Made by a program: the position numbers and the translations under genes
Shown here: piece by piece, positions 29,061-38,832 of the stretch
Position numbering within the stretch: position 1 is the first letter of the stretch
How the letters are laid out: each line of letters begins with the position of its first letter
NCBI GenBank assembly: GCA_944472135.2
Contig: CALYDD020000435.1
Coordinates: 62,001 to 126,000, forward strand
DNA length: 64,000 nt
From: Trichobilharzia regenti
Taxonomy: Eukaryota; Platyhelminthes; Trematoda; Strigeidida; Schistosomatidae
Reading direction: 5' to 3'
Notes under the pieces: generated by a model
The model's database searches: none
The model's input: the letters and a program-made list of their open reading frames with translations, nothing else
Told to the model about the DNA's origin: nothing

Positions 29061-29315
29061 TAACTCTGATAAGTTGTTAAACAAAAAATCTAGAAAAAAG
29101 CTACACCACTGCGATGCATTCACTTGTGTACAGTCACGCAACAGAGTATTATTAACGGTCACATGTATTAAACAGTAATACAACTGGAGGTAAACTGACT
29201 GGCTGATTTCACCAGAGAAATTTGCACAGAAGTACTCTCCTTCAAATTATCACTTTTCAGGTACCAAATAAACGAAAACAAAAGGAAGACAGAGAAGAGA
29301 TTCGAAAGAATCATT

Positions 29316-29600
29316 GATATAAGAATAAAACTTGTGCACTGTGGTAGAGTATAATTCCATTATGGGTAAATTTTTGTTTTGATAAAGTCTCACAATGGTG
29401 TTACACAGTAATGTTTACTGATGACCACGTTTCGAACACAATTTATTGCTACTCATAATCATATCAAGGTAATCACACGACATTCTAACTTCATTTATAT
29501 AGTTCCATTATTTTTCACTTGATTTGATTGGTAGTAGTATTTTCCATATTTCAGGTATGAGTGATGAGTCATTCCTGTTGCATGTGTTTGGTGTAGACTC
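29316..29600 (-). repeat. Terminal repeat (3' side) of Penelope-like element P1
   Basis: Matches 32,500-32,700 over about 190 bp: CTGATGACCACGTTTCGAACAC against CTGATGACCACAGTTCGAGCAC, and CATAATCATATCAAGG against CATAATCATGTCAAGG. On the minus strand TTCGAAACGTGGTCATCAG is the 3' half of a hammerhead-like fold; the CUGAUGA box has decayed. PLEs carrying such hammerheads in both terminal repeats is established knowledge. B2 copy about 58,976-59,260. Confidence 0.5.
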
Positions 29601-29737
29601 GATGAACAAGGATTCAGTAATCAACCTCTCTCTCCACCTATTTAGATTACTTTTTAGAATTTTAACCGTCTCCCACCCGACTGTGTGGTTGTGTGTTAAT
29701 GCATGCATGCATTGCAATTGCTGAGCTTTTTTCTAAA

Positions 29738-31870
29738 TTACTTATCTTCACCGGTGGGATCAACCATTCTTACCTTAGCTAAATTCTTATGTTCCGACAA
29801 TCTGTCTACCCCTGACCTACTAGTTTGACCTATGTATTTGACCTCACAGTCAATGCATGGTATTTTGTAAATAATATTATTTTGTCTAATTGGGTCAACT
29901 GGGTCCTTTAACCTACACAGCTTGTCTCTGAGTGAGTTTGTAGGTTTAAATGCCAACCTAATTTCTATTTTATTCAGAATCCTACGTAGGGTCTCAGATG
30001 TCCCCTCTTTATATGGTATAACTGTGGATGACTTATATTCTTTCTTATTTATGTTATTATTCATAGTTTCACAATTATTTTTATTTTTCGTTTGGCCTTT
30101 TTTGATCTTCCTAATGAATTTTATAGGGCGAACAATTGTTTTCAATAAATTCTTCTTCAGGCTCTACAATTATAAATCCATTAATGTAAGCATACAATAG
30201 CCAGTAAACCTGTATTTTCTGTTAACTATATTTATATTATATACACACATCATTAAATTAAATTATTTCATCTCATTTTGTCCCATGTTGTTATTGACCA
30301 TGCATATTAAAAAGCTATATGACTATTGTTTCATCCCATCTTATACTTGTTCCACAATACACTTTCTGATATGATTCTAATTCGCCTTTGTTGGCTATTG
30401 TATGCTTACATTAATGGATTTATAACTATAGAGCCTGAAGGAGAATTTCTTGAAACCACAATAGTTCGCTTTAAATATTTTGTTCTGAATTTTATAGGAT
30501 AGTTAGTTATTTAACACCAAAGCCTCTTCTATCCGTTTTAGTTCATCGTTTTGGTCTACTTAATGCTACTGCTCGGTTTGTTAAACACTTAACTAAGCCT
30601 GCCTTAACAGTCAACGGATGAGATGAATTAAAGTCTAAGTATCTATTAGAATGAGTTGGTTTTCCGTACACACTAGTGTGCAGTTTACCTTCTTCTATTC
30701 TTTTTATCGTACAAGCTAACATAGCTAATTCTCCTTGTTCATTTTCCGATTCAAATGTGAATTTTATTCCCTCTACTAGTGAGTTTATGTGTGTCAAGAA
30801 GCTAGAGAGAGATATGTTCTGTTTTTAACACTGTGAAAGTGTCATCCACATATCACCACCATATTTTCCGGGTGGGATTAAATGTATTAAGAGCAATATT
30901 TTCCCAGCTGTCCATAAATATGTCTGCTACAATAGGGGATATTGGTGATCCCATTGCTACGCTTCGTGTTTGTCTATATATTTTACCTTGGAATTTAAAG
31001 ATAGTAGATGTGAGGCATAACTGAATCCCTAACATAATTTGTTCAATGGGCAGCTTTGTCCTATGATTGAGTTCAGGATCCGCAGTTAGTCTCCCTTTTT
31101 AACTGCTTCTAAGGCCATATTGACTGGTATATTAGTATAAAGACTAGGCATATCAAAACTAACCATTTTTTCATCATTCTCTAGTTGAATGTCATTTAGC
31201 TTACTTTTCATCTCATATGAATTAGTTAGCCTAGAATTTGAACGATTTCTAATGGGGCATAATATTAGAGCTAAGTGTTTTGATAATTCATAAGTGGGAG
31301 TATTTCTAAAATCTACTATTGGTCGTATGGGGTAACCTGGCTTATGTATTTTAATAGTACCCCATATATTCTACTAGCATTATTAGTTTTAGGCATTAAA
31401 TTAAACCATTTTGACTCACCCAGTGATGGCTTCACTCTGCATATTAGTTCCGCTGTAGATTTCTTAACCTTATTCATTATTGTATCTACAGGCTTCTTAA
31501 TTTCCTCATATGGACCCGTTTGAATATGTTCAGTAACTTTTTTGATGTAGTCAGATTTATTCAAAACTACGGTGGCGTTTCCTTTGTCAGCTTTTGCGAT
31601 GACAATATTTTTATCCTGTGTTTTAGACTAATGAAAGCTTCACTTTCCGATGCTGTTAAGTTTGATTTTGTTTTCTTTTGATTTTTCAGGGTTAATGCAC
31701 ATTGTGCTCGAACCTCTTCTGCTGTCATCTTATCTATTGAGCTTAGTGCTACTTCTATGTGTTAGGAATGACATCCTCTGGTTTTAAATTATTAACTGTT
31801 ACATTGAAATTTAGTCCTTTCTCAAGTACTTTTATCTCACTCACTAGAGCTGCTTAGTTCCCTTGATGAG
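29738..31870 (-). pseudogene. Penelope-like element P1: RT and GIY-YIG endonuclease, degenerate
   Basis: Minus strand, N to C: KGLNFNVTVNNLKPEDV (about 31,770-31,822), MTAEEVRAQCALTLKNQKK, ADKGNATVVLNKSDY (frame change), KWFNLMPKTNNASRIYG, RPIVDFRNTPTYELSKHL, VSFDITSLYTNIP-type region (frame broken in B1), RSVAMGSPISPIVADIFMDS, then an in-frame TGA at 30,853-30,855 directly before YVDD (30,841-30,852). ORF 30,543-30,797 continues (IKFTFES, TSVYGKPTHSNRYLDF). After a 34-bp inverted repeat the endonuclease part follows (29,738-30,145): FKPTNSLRDKLC, IIYKIPCIDC, KYIGQTSRSG, SEHKNL. RT makes cDNA and the nuclease nicks the target in intact relatives. B1 is too damaged to work. Confidence 0.8.
30170..30425. 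repeat. Perfect 34-bp inverted repeat inside P1, 188-bp interior
   Basis: 30,170-30,203 (TTATAAATCCATTAATGTAA and on to ATAGCCA) is the exact reverse complement of 30,392-30,425. Outside the perfect arms the similarity continues imperfectly for about 70 bp (GGCTCTACAA against TAGAGCC; AACAATTGTTCGCC against ACAATAGTTCGC), so the arms are inverted copies of PLE linker sequence rather than a foreign transposon's ends. B2 copy: arms 59,827-59,860 and 60,057-60,090. Confidence 0.85.
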
Positions 31871-32066
31871 AGGTTGATCACCAACTTTGTTCTGTCGATA
31901 GAGGAAAGATCGTCGAAAGAACGACGATATAAGCAAAAATGGGCGGTGGGAGGAAAGAATACTAGCACGGAAAACCAATATGGTTTAATAGAGATACTGA
32001 CGATTACAAACGATGAATCCAACAGCGCCAGAGTGAGAACGAGGATTTTGAACAACGTCAACACCA

Positions 32067-33024
32067 GTGGTGTCGTGGGCTGAAGGATATTTGTGTTAGA
32101 GGTTAACATCACTTGGTGCGTCACGACTTCCTGGTTAGAGTTCGAGAGATAGCTCGAATCGGTGAGTCGAAATGTTATCGGATGTGGCCAAGAATCCTAA
32201 TTAATGGCGAACGTGCTGCAATTCCCTTCTTTCTTCCCTTCCCGAAGATAACTGACGAATGATGTTTGAACTTGTTAAAAATAACTTCTTTCCTGGTCTG
32301 GGTTGACTGAAAACTGGGTTATTAAGTCGAGGAAACCCTACTACAGAAGCTGCGTAACTGAGTGTGTATGTCATTAATCCTCACAGTCACACACTAAGTG
32401 TTGTTCATATAAATCTGGTTACTCGATGAATTTGTTCCTCGGGGAACGAAGTTATTTCTAAAAACAACAATTTATCTGACTTCCCTCATAGAATGGTTTT
32501 ATTTAATAAAAACACAATCAATGATACGGTATTATTTATTAACTGATGACCACAGTTCGAGCACATTGTATTACTGTTCATAATCATGTCAAGGCATTTG
32601 AACGGATAACTTTCGAATAATTGTTTATTTGTAATTTCAATACTTCTTATCCTTTAATTTTATTGGATGATAATACTCTCCATATCTTTCAATGAGACTA
32701 TGAAGTCAATAATATAAGTCAGAGTAGTGGCTGACTGACTGACTGAATGAGTGTTAACAAAGAGCTCTGCACAGGAGTGCAGTATTTCGTATTACCACAT
32801 TCGATATATCACGAAATAGCGGTAAAAAATAGGTTCAACAGAACAATAATGGGCAGAAATGTGAGGGAAAGAGAATAGAGTAACATGGAAAAACAATAAG
32901 GTTTAATTGATATGCCACAAATCATAAAGAGTAAATATTATTGTTGACCTATATCTCACCACTTGTCTCTCCAGACTTCATTGGTTCTTAGAAATACAGA
33001 CCACTGCAAGCAGGAAGCCTACAC
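32067..33024. repeat. Long inverted repeat, left arm (958 bp)
   Basis: Reverse complement of 34,367-35,328 with a few percent mismatch. It covers the 5' region of element P1 on the minus strand and its terminal repeat with the degenerate hammerhead (about 32,500-32,610). Ends at CCTACAC. The first 565 bp also exist in B2 (61,727-62,285). Confidence 0.9.
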
Positions 33025-33639
33025 ACTCCAGCCATTGGCGCCGAACACCTCGAAGACACAAACCAACTATAAGCGGTTTAACCCTTCCTCTCCCCGTTCC
33101 TCCATGTCAGGCCGAAACCAAACTGTCAAAGAATTTATGAATTGATTGATTGATTGATGTCAGAAATTAGGTTTGATCAACTCTAACAACTACTCTAAAT
33201 AGCGTTTTGAAAGTCTAATTCTTATGACCATTATTAGATAAGTCTCATGATTTTGTTTATCTAAATTCAGAAACTCATTTTCTGTCTAACTGTCTGTGTC
33301 TGTGTGTGTGTGTGTGTGTGCGTTTCCCTTTCGCTCTCTGCTTCTAACACTGAAAAATCGCTATACAACTAGATTAGACAATGAAGTACAATTGAAATCA
33401 GTCAAAAGCATAGATAACTGTCTCTAAAATCACAAGATGTAATAGGCTTTATCTCAAATGCTATTTGTATAAAAAATGCATGACTAAGTCGCTCAACGTG
33501 TATTTCACATAAACAGACACACACACACAAGCAGATTTGCATTCTCGATACATTTCCATTAATTTTCAAGTGTTATTTCCTAGGCAATTAATCCAAAGAA
33601 CGTGTGTACTGAGCACCCTTTTGTTCTATCCTCCTTTAA

Positions 33640-34005
33640 GACTGGCTGTCAGTGAGACAAAGTCACTGAAAGTGGAAGATACGAAAAGCCCTGCGGCATT
33701 TGATCATTAGAGTCTACGCTATATCTCCCATGTTAGGTAATATGATGCAGTGAGTAATAACTGAGGTTTGGCTTCGGTCGAGTGTAAGATAAGCAGGGAA
33801 AGTCAATCGATGAGAATGTGAAGCTGCATCGATTGAGATGGTTACGACATGTATTACGCATGCATGTCTAGCCATCGTCTTCGTCGCCGGGAAATGTTGG
33901 CTAATACAGAAACGCTCATATATTGGAAAAAAGTTAGTGATGAAGTCGAATCAAAACTTTGGCATAGGTCGATCAGTCCATGAAATCTTAGACAATTAGT
34001 TTAAT
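33640..34005 (+). pseudogene. CR1-like element C4, C-terminal remnant
   Basis: Weak but collinear match to the C1/C2 protein end: SLKVEDTKSPAAFDH, then GKSIDENVKLH-like and LRWLRHVLRM-like readings across stops, REMLANTE near 33,890 and WHRSISP near 33,965. Frames change repeatedly, so it is an old fragment. Confidence 0.5.
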
Positions 34006-34030
34006 TTGAGGATGGTGACTACCAGCAGCG

Positions 34031-34078
34031 GAATCCAGGACGCGCACTTCGTCCTATTCGGGGCTCGTCAGCTGAATG
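34031..34078 (-). ncRNA. Hammerhead-like motif of schistosome SINE type, minus strand
   Basis: On the minus strand CATTCAGCTGACGAGCCC, loop, GGACGAAG, TGCGCGTC, CTGGATTC. The CUGANGA box is intact (CTGACGA), helix II has one mismatch, the GAAA box reads GAAG, and GTC marks the cleavage site at 34,039-34,041. Known background: the schistosome Sm-alpha SINE encodes a hammerhead with a closely similar core. The GAAG change probably kills or weakens it. Confidence 0.6.
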
Positions 34079-34141
34079 AAACGATAGGCACTGGGTTCAA
34101 GATTCGGTGGGAACATCAGCACCCACTGGGAAATGCAGGTA

Positions 34142-34200
34142 CATCCAGCTGAGGCGAGTCCCAAATAGGATGAAATGCGCCTCCTGTCTGGATTCCATTG
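34142..34200 (+). ncRNA. Hammerhead-like motif of schistosome SINE type, plus strand
   Basis: CATCCAGCTGAGGCGAGTCC, loop CAAATA, GGATGAAATGCGC, then CTCCTGTC, TGGATTCC. GAAA is intact and helix II closes with a G-U, but the CUGANGA box carries two extra bases (CTGAGGCGA) and the helix III region is longer than in the minus-strand motif. Likely a decayed copy. It points away from the motif at 34,031-34,078. Confidence 0.55.
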
Positions 34201-34366
34201 CTAGTCACCATCCACAAATTAAATTCTATCTAAATGCCCAGACATCGTCGAAGCATCTGTACAAGAAGCCAACATGTCAACATGAGACCGAGCACTTCCA
34301 TCCAATCAATCGACGGGAAAAATCTAAAATCCAATTAAGTTTAGTTTAATTCATCCACATAGAAGG

Positions 34367-35328
34367 GTGTAGGCTTCCTGCTTGCAGTGGTCTGTATTTC
34401 TAAGAACCAATGAAGTCTGGAGAGACAAGTGGTGAGATATAGGTCAACAATAATATTTACTCTTTATGATTTGTGGCATATCAATTAAACCTTATTGTTT
34501 TTCCATGTTACTCTATTCTCTTTCCCTCACATTTCTGCCCATTATTGTTCTGTTGAACCTATTTTTTACCGCTATTTCGTGATATATCGAATGTGGTAAT
34601 ACGAAATACTGCACTCCTGTGCAGAGCTCTTTGTTAACACTCATTCAGTCAGTCAGTCAGCCACTACTCTGACTTATATTATTGACTTCATAGTCTCATT
34701 GAAAGATATGGAGAGTATTATCATCCAATAAAATTAAAGGATAAGAAGTATTGAAATTACAAATAAACAATTATTCGAAAGTTATCCGTTCAAATGCCTT
34801 GACATGATTATGAACAGTAATACAATGTGCTCGAACTGTGGTCATCACTTAATAAATAATACCGTATCATTGATTGTGTTTTTATTAAATAAAACCGTTC
34901 ATTCTATGAGGGAAGTAAGATAAATTGTTGTTTTTAGAAATAACTTCGTTCCCCGGGGAACAAATTCATCGGGTAACCAGGTTTATATGAACAACACTTA
35001 GTGTGTGACTGTGAGGACTAATGACATACACACTCAGTTACGCAGCTTCTGTAGTAGGGTTTCCTCGACTTAATAGCCCAGTTTTCAGTCAACTCAGACC
35101 AGGAAAAAAGTTATATTTAACAAGTTCAAACATCATTCGTCAGTTATCTTCGGGAAGGGAAGAAAGAAGGGAATTGCAGCACGTTCGCCATTAATTAGGA
35201 TTCTTGGCCACATCCGATAACGTTTCGACTCACCGATTCGAGCTATCTCTCGAACTCTAACCAGGAAGTCGTGACGCACTAAGTGATGTTAACCTCTAAC
35301 ACAAATAGCCTTCACCCCACGACACCAC
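34367..35328. repeat. Long inverted repeat, right arm (962 bp)
   Basis: Starts GTGTAGGCTTCCTGC and ends GACACCAC. It mirrors 32,067-33,024, so a second copy of the P1 5' region and terminal repeat lies here in plus orientation. No RT or endonuclease follows it. Absent from B2. Confidence 0.9.
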
Positions 35329-35498
35329 ATATTGGGCTGACCACCTCTCCGCTTTTATCATCTCATCCCAGGGTTAGCGAACAGAGACCTGTACAGAAGC
35401 CTCTGGGATGACATTAGCAGCACCAGATGACGACACTCAACGCATGGTGATCTCCACTGTGTTCAAACACACCGCAGGACTTCCGAATAACCCACGAG

Positions 35499-35933
35499 AT
35501 GATGCCATCGAACACAAGCAATCATGCGGAGAAAGCAATGGTCGAATATGCAGAGTCGCAGCACATTCTCAGCTCCGAAAGGCCAGGTTTCACAGGCGTA
35601 AAGCAAGACGGCCCGCATCGAAGCACTGCATACCCAACCTTTGACAGTCAGGCTAACGTCACAAAGGTGCTAGAGGTGACTCCTCAAGCTAACGTATGCC
35701 ACCCTAGTTTTCATGATGCAATTGGAAATCTCATCCGTTACCTCTCCGCCAACACTAATACAACTACCCAGATACAAAAACTTATCGACAACTTCAAACA
35801 GATCACCTACAGGAGTGAGTGCAAGTGTAACAACAGAAGGCAAGAAACGAAAGCCAAGGTATATTTTTCATTAATCGAACCGTTGTTTATATACATACAG
35901 TTTATACTCGTTAACCAATCATTGAGCGTGTGA
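35499..35933 (+). CDS. Unassigned 144-codon open frame next to the inverted repeat
   Basis: Not recognised. Starts MMPSNTSNHAEKAMVEYAES and ends LVNQSLSV. The middle (HPSFHDAIGNLIRYLSANT, TTQIQKLIDNFKQITYRSEC) is polar and could form helices; there is no signal peptide. It overlaps another open frame (35,408-35,644) rich in Arg and Lys. It lies between the inverted repeat and a minus-strand CR1-like element, so it may be old ORF1 or PLE 3' sequence rather than a host gene. Absent from B2 through deletion. Confidence 0.25.
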   Translation: MMPSNTSNHAEKAMVEYAESQHILSSERPGFTGVKQDGPHRSTAYPTFDSQANVTKVLEVTPQANVCHPSFHDAIGNLIRYLSANTNTTTQIQKLIDNFKQITYRSECKCNNRRQETKAKVYFSLIEPLFIYIQFILVNQSLSV

Positions 35934-35994
35934 TTTTCGTTCACATTAAACGAAATAAAATGGAATATTCAAATATGAATCGTATTCTGTTGCT

Positions 35995-37393
35995 AACGCA
36001 GTATTGAACTGTGGGAATATGTGAGAATTACATTCTGTTGGAACACATTGTCTGTATCAAACCACCACACAGGTATATGTTTCTGCCAATCTTGTAACAG
36101 GACTTTGCACTTAGACGGTGCAAAGCACATACCATACTTACAGAAACTGATCGCCAACTGATTAAGTGCGATTTGGGAAGCCTGCATGCTATCGCACAGT
36201 AAGACGATATCGTCTGCATACTCGAGGTCGAAAAGTCTAATTTTGCGCGTAAGCGCCTTTCGCTTATTGTTGTATTCGCTACCAGCCGGAATGGACCGAC
36301 ATTCACCCAGGAGTTGTAGGTAACTAGCAGAAACCCAGCAGTTTTTGGCGGAGCATCTTTTTTTAAGCCGCAAGCGGTTACACTCGCCCTTTGCATGTCA
36401 CCTCGCAGATGAAGCCAATGTTCATCTAAACTACTAGGGGTTGGTTGCTAGCAAGCATTGATTTTAACTCATTCTGGTATTTAAAAGAAGTAGGAGGTGC
36501 TACCAGTTTGCTCACATCAACATTTAGATGACGCCGTTTATGAACCCCACCAAATTGCAAGACGAACCTGGCACACACCAACGCATGATTGGAGTCAGGG
36601 CATGTGCTCCGGAAGGAGCGACAATCTTGTTTGTATCCTTGCCACCGGAAACTGACAGCAATATGATCAATCTGAGTCCAAGCTTGATTCGCAAAGGGAG
36701 GACGGCAGGTAGTGTTACGACCATGGCTGTGTCGGAAGTTGGTGCTGGCTAGAAATAGGTTGTGATCTGAGAAAAGCTGCAGAAGATGGTCCCCATTATC
36801 TGACCTGAGACCGCTTAGACGATCCTCCTCTGAGTTTAAATACCCAACATGCACACTAAAGTCCGCAGTCAGCACTAGAATATCCCTCCGACCCGCCTGT
36901 TTCGCTCAGTTGGTAGTAGAACTCATCCTTCATTGCATCCGGGCTGCAATCCGTCGGTACATAGGCAGAGACAACAAATAGACACCGCCTATCTGGCCTA
37001 CTACTCCTTACTTTCGTATAACCTTTCAGCCTCACAGCACACAAACGACTGTTAACGGGAATCCAGTCGAGCAATGCAGCTTCGGCTCTAGCGTTCAGTG
37101 CGACACCGACACCAGCTACGCCGGATGCCAACACCACAGAGTCGCCGGAGAAGCGGAGGTGGTACATACTATTCGAACTTTCAGATGCAGAGGGTAATCG
37201 AAACACTTCAATGGGATCTTGAATGTGGGTCTCCAAAATGCACCAGACATTGATAGCAAGGCTTTCCAATGTTCTCACCAAACCTGCCTGTTGTCCGATT
37301 TGCATCAGCATCCAAACATTGTAGGTGGAAAGCTTGAAGGCGGCGCGGGGTTTCAGGATATCCGTGTTAGGTGTTGCACTGACGACAAACCAT
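35995..37393 (-). pseudogene. CR1-like element C3: endonuclease domain fused to RT remnant
   Basis: Minus strand. An APE-type endonuclease comes first: STYNVWMLMQIGQQAG after the ATG at 37,391-37,393 (a one-base insertion shifts the start in B1), ILETHIQDP, ASGVAGVGVALNARAEAALL, CLFVVSAYVPTD, DFSVHVGYLNSEEDR, HSHGRNTT and QIDHIAVSF. The final motif reads SNHALV where the family has Ser-Asp-His, so the catalytic Asp is lost. The sequence then jumps (about 36,400) to a late RT part with LEYADDIVLLCD (YADD at 36,209-36,220) and KYGMCFAPSKCKVLLQDWQ. Thumb and first RT motifs are missing. Confidence 0.75.
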
Positions 37394-38004
37394 TATGAAG
37401 GCTACTCATAACATTTCGAAACGGCGCAGATAGGCTAAGAATTCAGATAAAGGCGAAGGCTGACGAAAATGAAGACGCCAAGGATAGGAAAAGTAAAACG
37501 CAGGAGTCTATGTATAGAAATAAAACTAAAGGTTCGGAAGAGATGCAACACTTGAAACATCATTACTGTTCGGGACCACTGTTAAGAACGTGCAATAAGT
37601 TTTACTGACAGTTTGTTATTGCATTTCATTGATTGTGTGAGGGCTGAGATACTACCCAGGAGCCCAGACCGAAGTAGGTGGTTGTCTTAAAGGACCGCCG
37701 CGAGCTTTTTGACTTGGAGTCTAGTCCACAAAGCAGAAGAGCAGAGTCAGGAACCGGTGACCAATACAGTCTTGTACTCAATTTGACCCGATTGGACTCT
37801 GGAGCCCATGTACCCCATGGTAACTGCTTTTAGTCTGACTGCTATCCAAACAACCTCCTTGACATGGTAGGACCTTCAGGAACATCAGTCCAAGGCAGTT
37901 CAACTTACTGGGTCACTGCGTTATTCAAGCCCGACCACCACGGCAAGACAGAAGTTGTCGACCGGGCACTCTTAGTTTCTTAGAGCTAATCCCAGTAACT
38001 GAAA
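37394..38004. other. No gene seen; moderately GC-rich repeat-like DNA
   Basis: Short frames only. Repeated in B2 (62,772-63,383) with few changes. GGAGCCCAGACC and CCACCACGGCAAGACAG stretches suggest an old repeat, unidentified. Confidence 0.4.
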
Positions 38005-38832
38005 TCAAACATTTGTAGTTCGTCGATGATTTATCGAAGCCTTACAGGTGAAAACCTACAAGAGCTGGCTGAAAAAAGAACTTAAAGTGAAAAAAGGGAG
38101 AAGACCGAAGTGAAGATAACCAACCAACGAATAACAACAAATACCAATCACCATCAACGGAAGAAATTTTAAAGAAGTCACACTTCCTTTACATATCTAG
38201 GAAATATCGTTTCAATTACAGGCGATAACACAGATGAGGATGTCAAAACCAGGAATGGAAAGGCAAAACAGGCCTTCGTCACTCTGAATACAGTTCGGAA
38301 ATCATCTGTACTCGGCATACACAAAACAAAATTCGGATTTCTAACACCCATGTTAAGCCAGTCAGCTCCAGTATATGGGCCAGAAACTTGGTGCACGTGT
38401 CACCGAAAGCATTTCCAACAGGTCAGCTGCCACCCTCGCTGTCTGACTCCATAGTGAAGGTCAGATTTTCGTCCAGAAAGGATTAGAAACAAAGAACTCT
38501 GAAAACAAACCAATTATGAGCCTATTGCTCAACAAATAAGCCGAGGAAAATATGGATCGATGAGTCACCCATCTAGGGAGACTGTCAAATGACACTGTGC
38601 TGAATGCAGGCAATCGCTCAAGTGAAACCTACTAAATGGAAAAGGAGGAGCTGGAAATATCTCTGAGGGTGGCATGGAGGAGATCATGTGACTTGCAGGA
38701 GAAGAGAGCTTATGATTCATCGTGGAGCCCCAGCTAGGGGAACTGGAGAGAACAGTAGAAAATGGAGATGTTCTGTTGAAGCCGTCCGTATATTCCACTC
38801 CGAACACAAATGAATAATAATACTAATAATGA
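38005..38832 (+). pseudogene. RTE-like fragment R4, broken
   Basis: Starts with FVDDL (38,019-38,033) in place of the usual FADDL, then SFTYLGNIVSITGDNTDEDV (38,180 on), TRNGKAKQAFVTLNTVRKSS and PVYGPETW. The 3' end reads GGAGATGTTCTGTTGAAGCC, CACTCCGAACAC and an (ATAATA) tail. More diverged than R1-R3. Confidence 0.65.

Larger units (their letters stand above)
33025..34366. other. Spacer of the long inverted repeat (1.34 kb)
   Basis: Contains a (GT)n run (33,297-33,320), a CR1-like C-terminal remnant and two hammerhead-like motifs. The part 33,025-33,620 has no recognisable gene. The whole spacer is absent from B2. Confidence 0.7.

Noticed and set aside
30170..30425. MITE with 34-bp terminal inverted repeats
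   Set aside because: No target duplication at the ends, and the inverted similarity continues into flanking PLE sequence on both sides, so the arms are PLE-derived.
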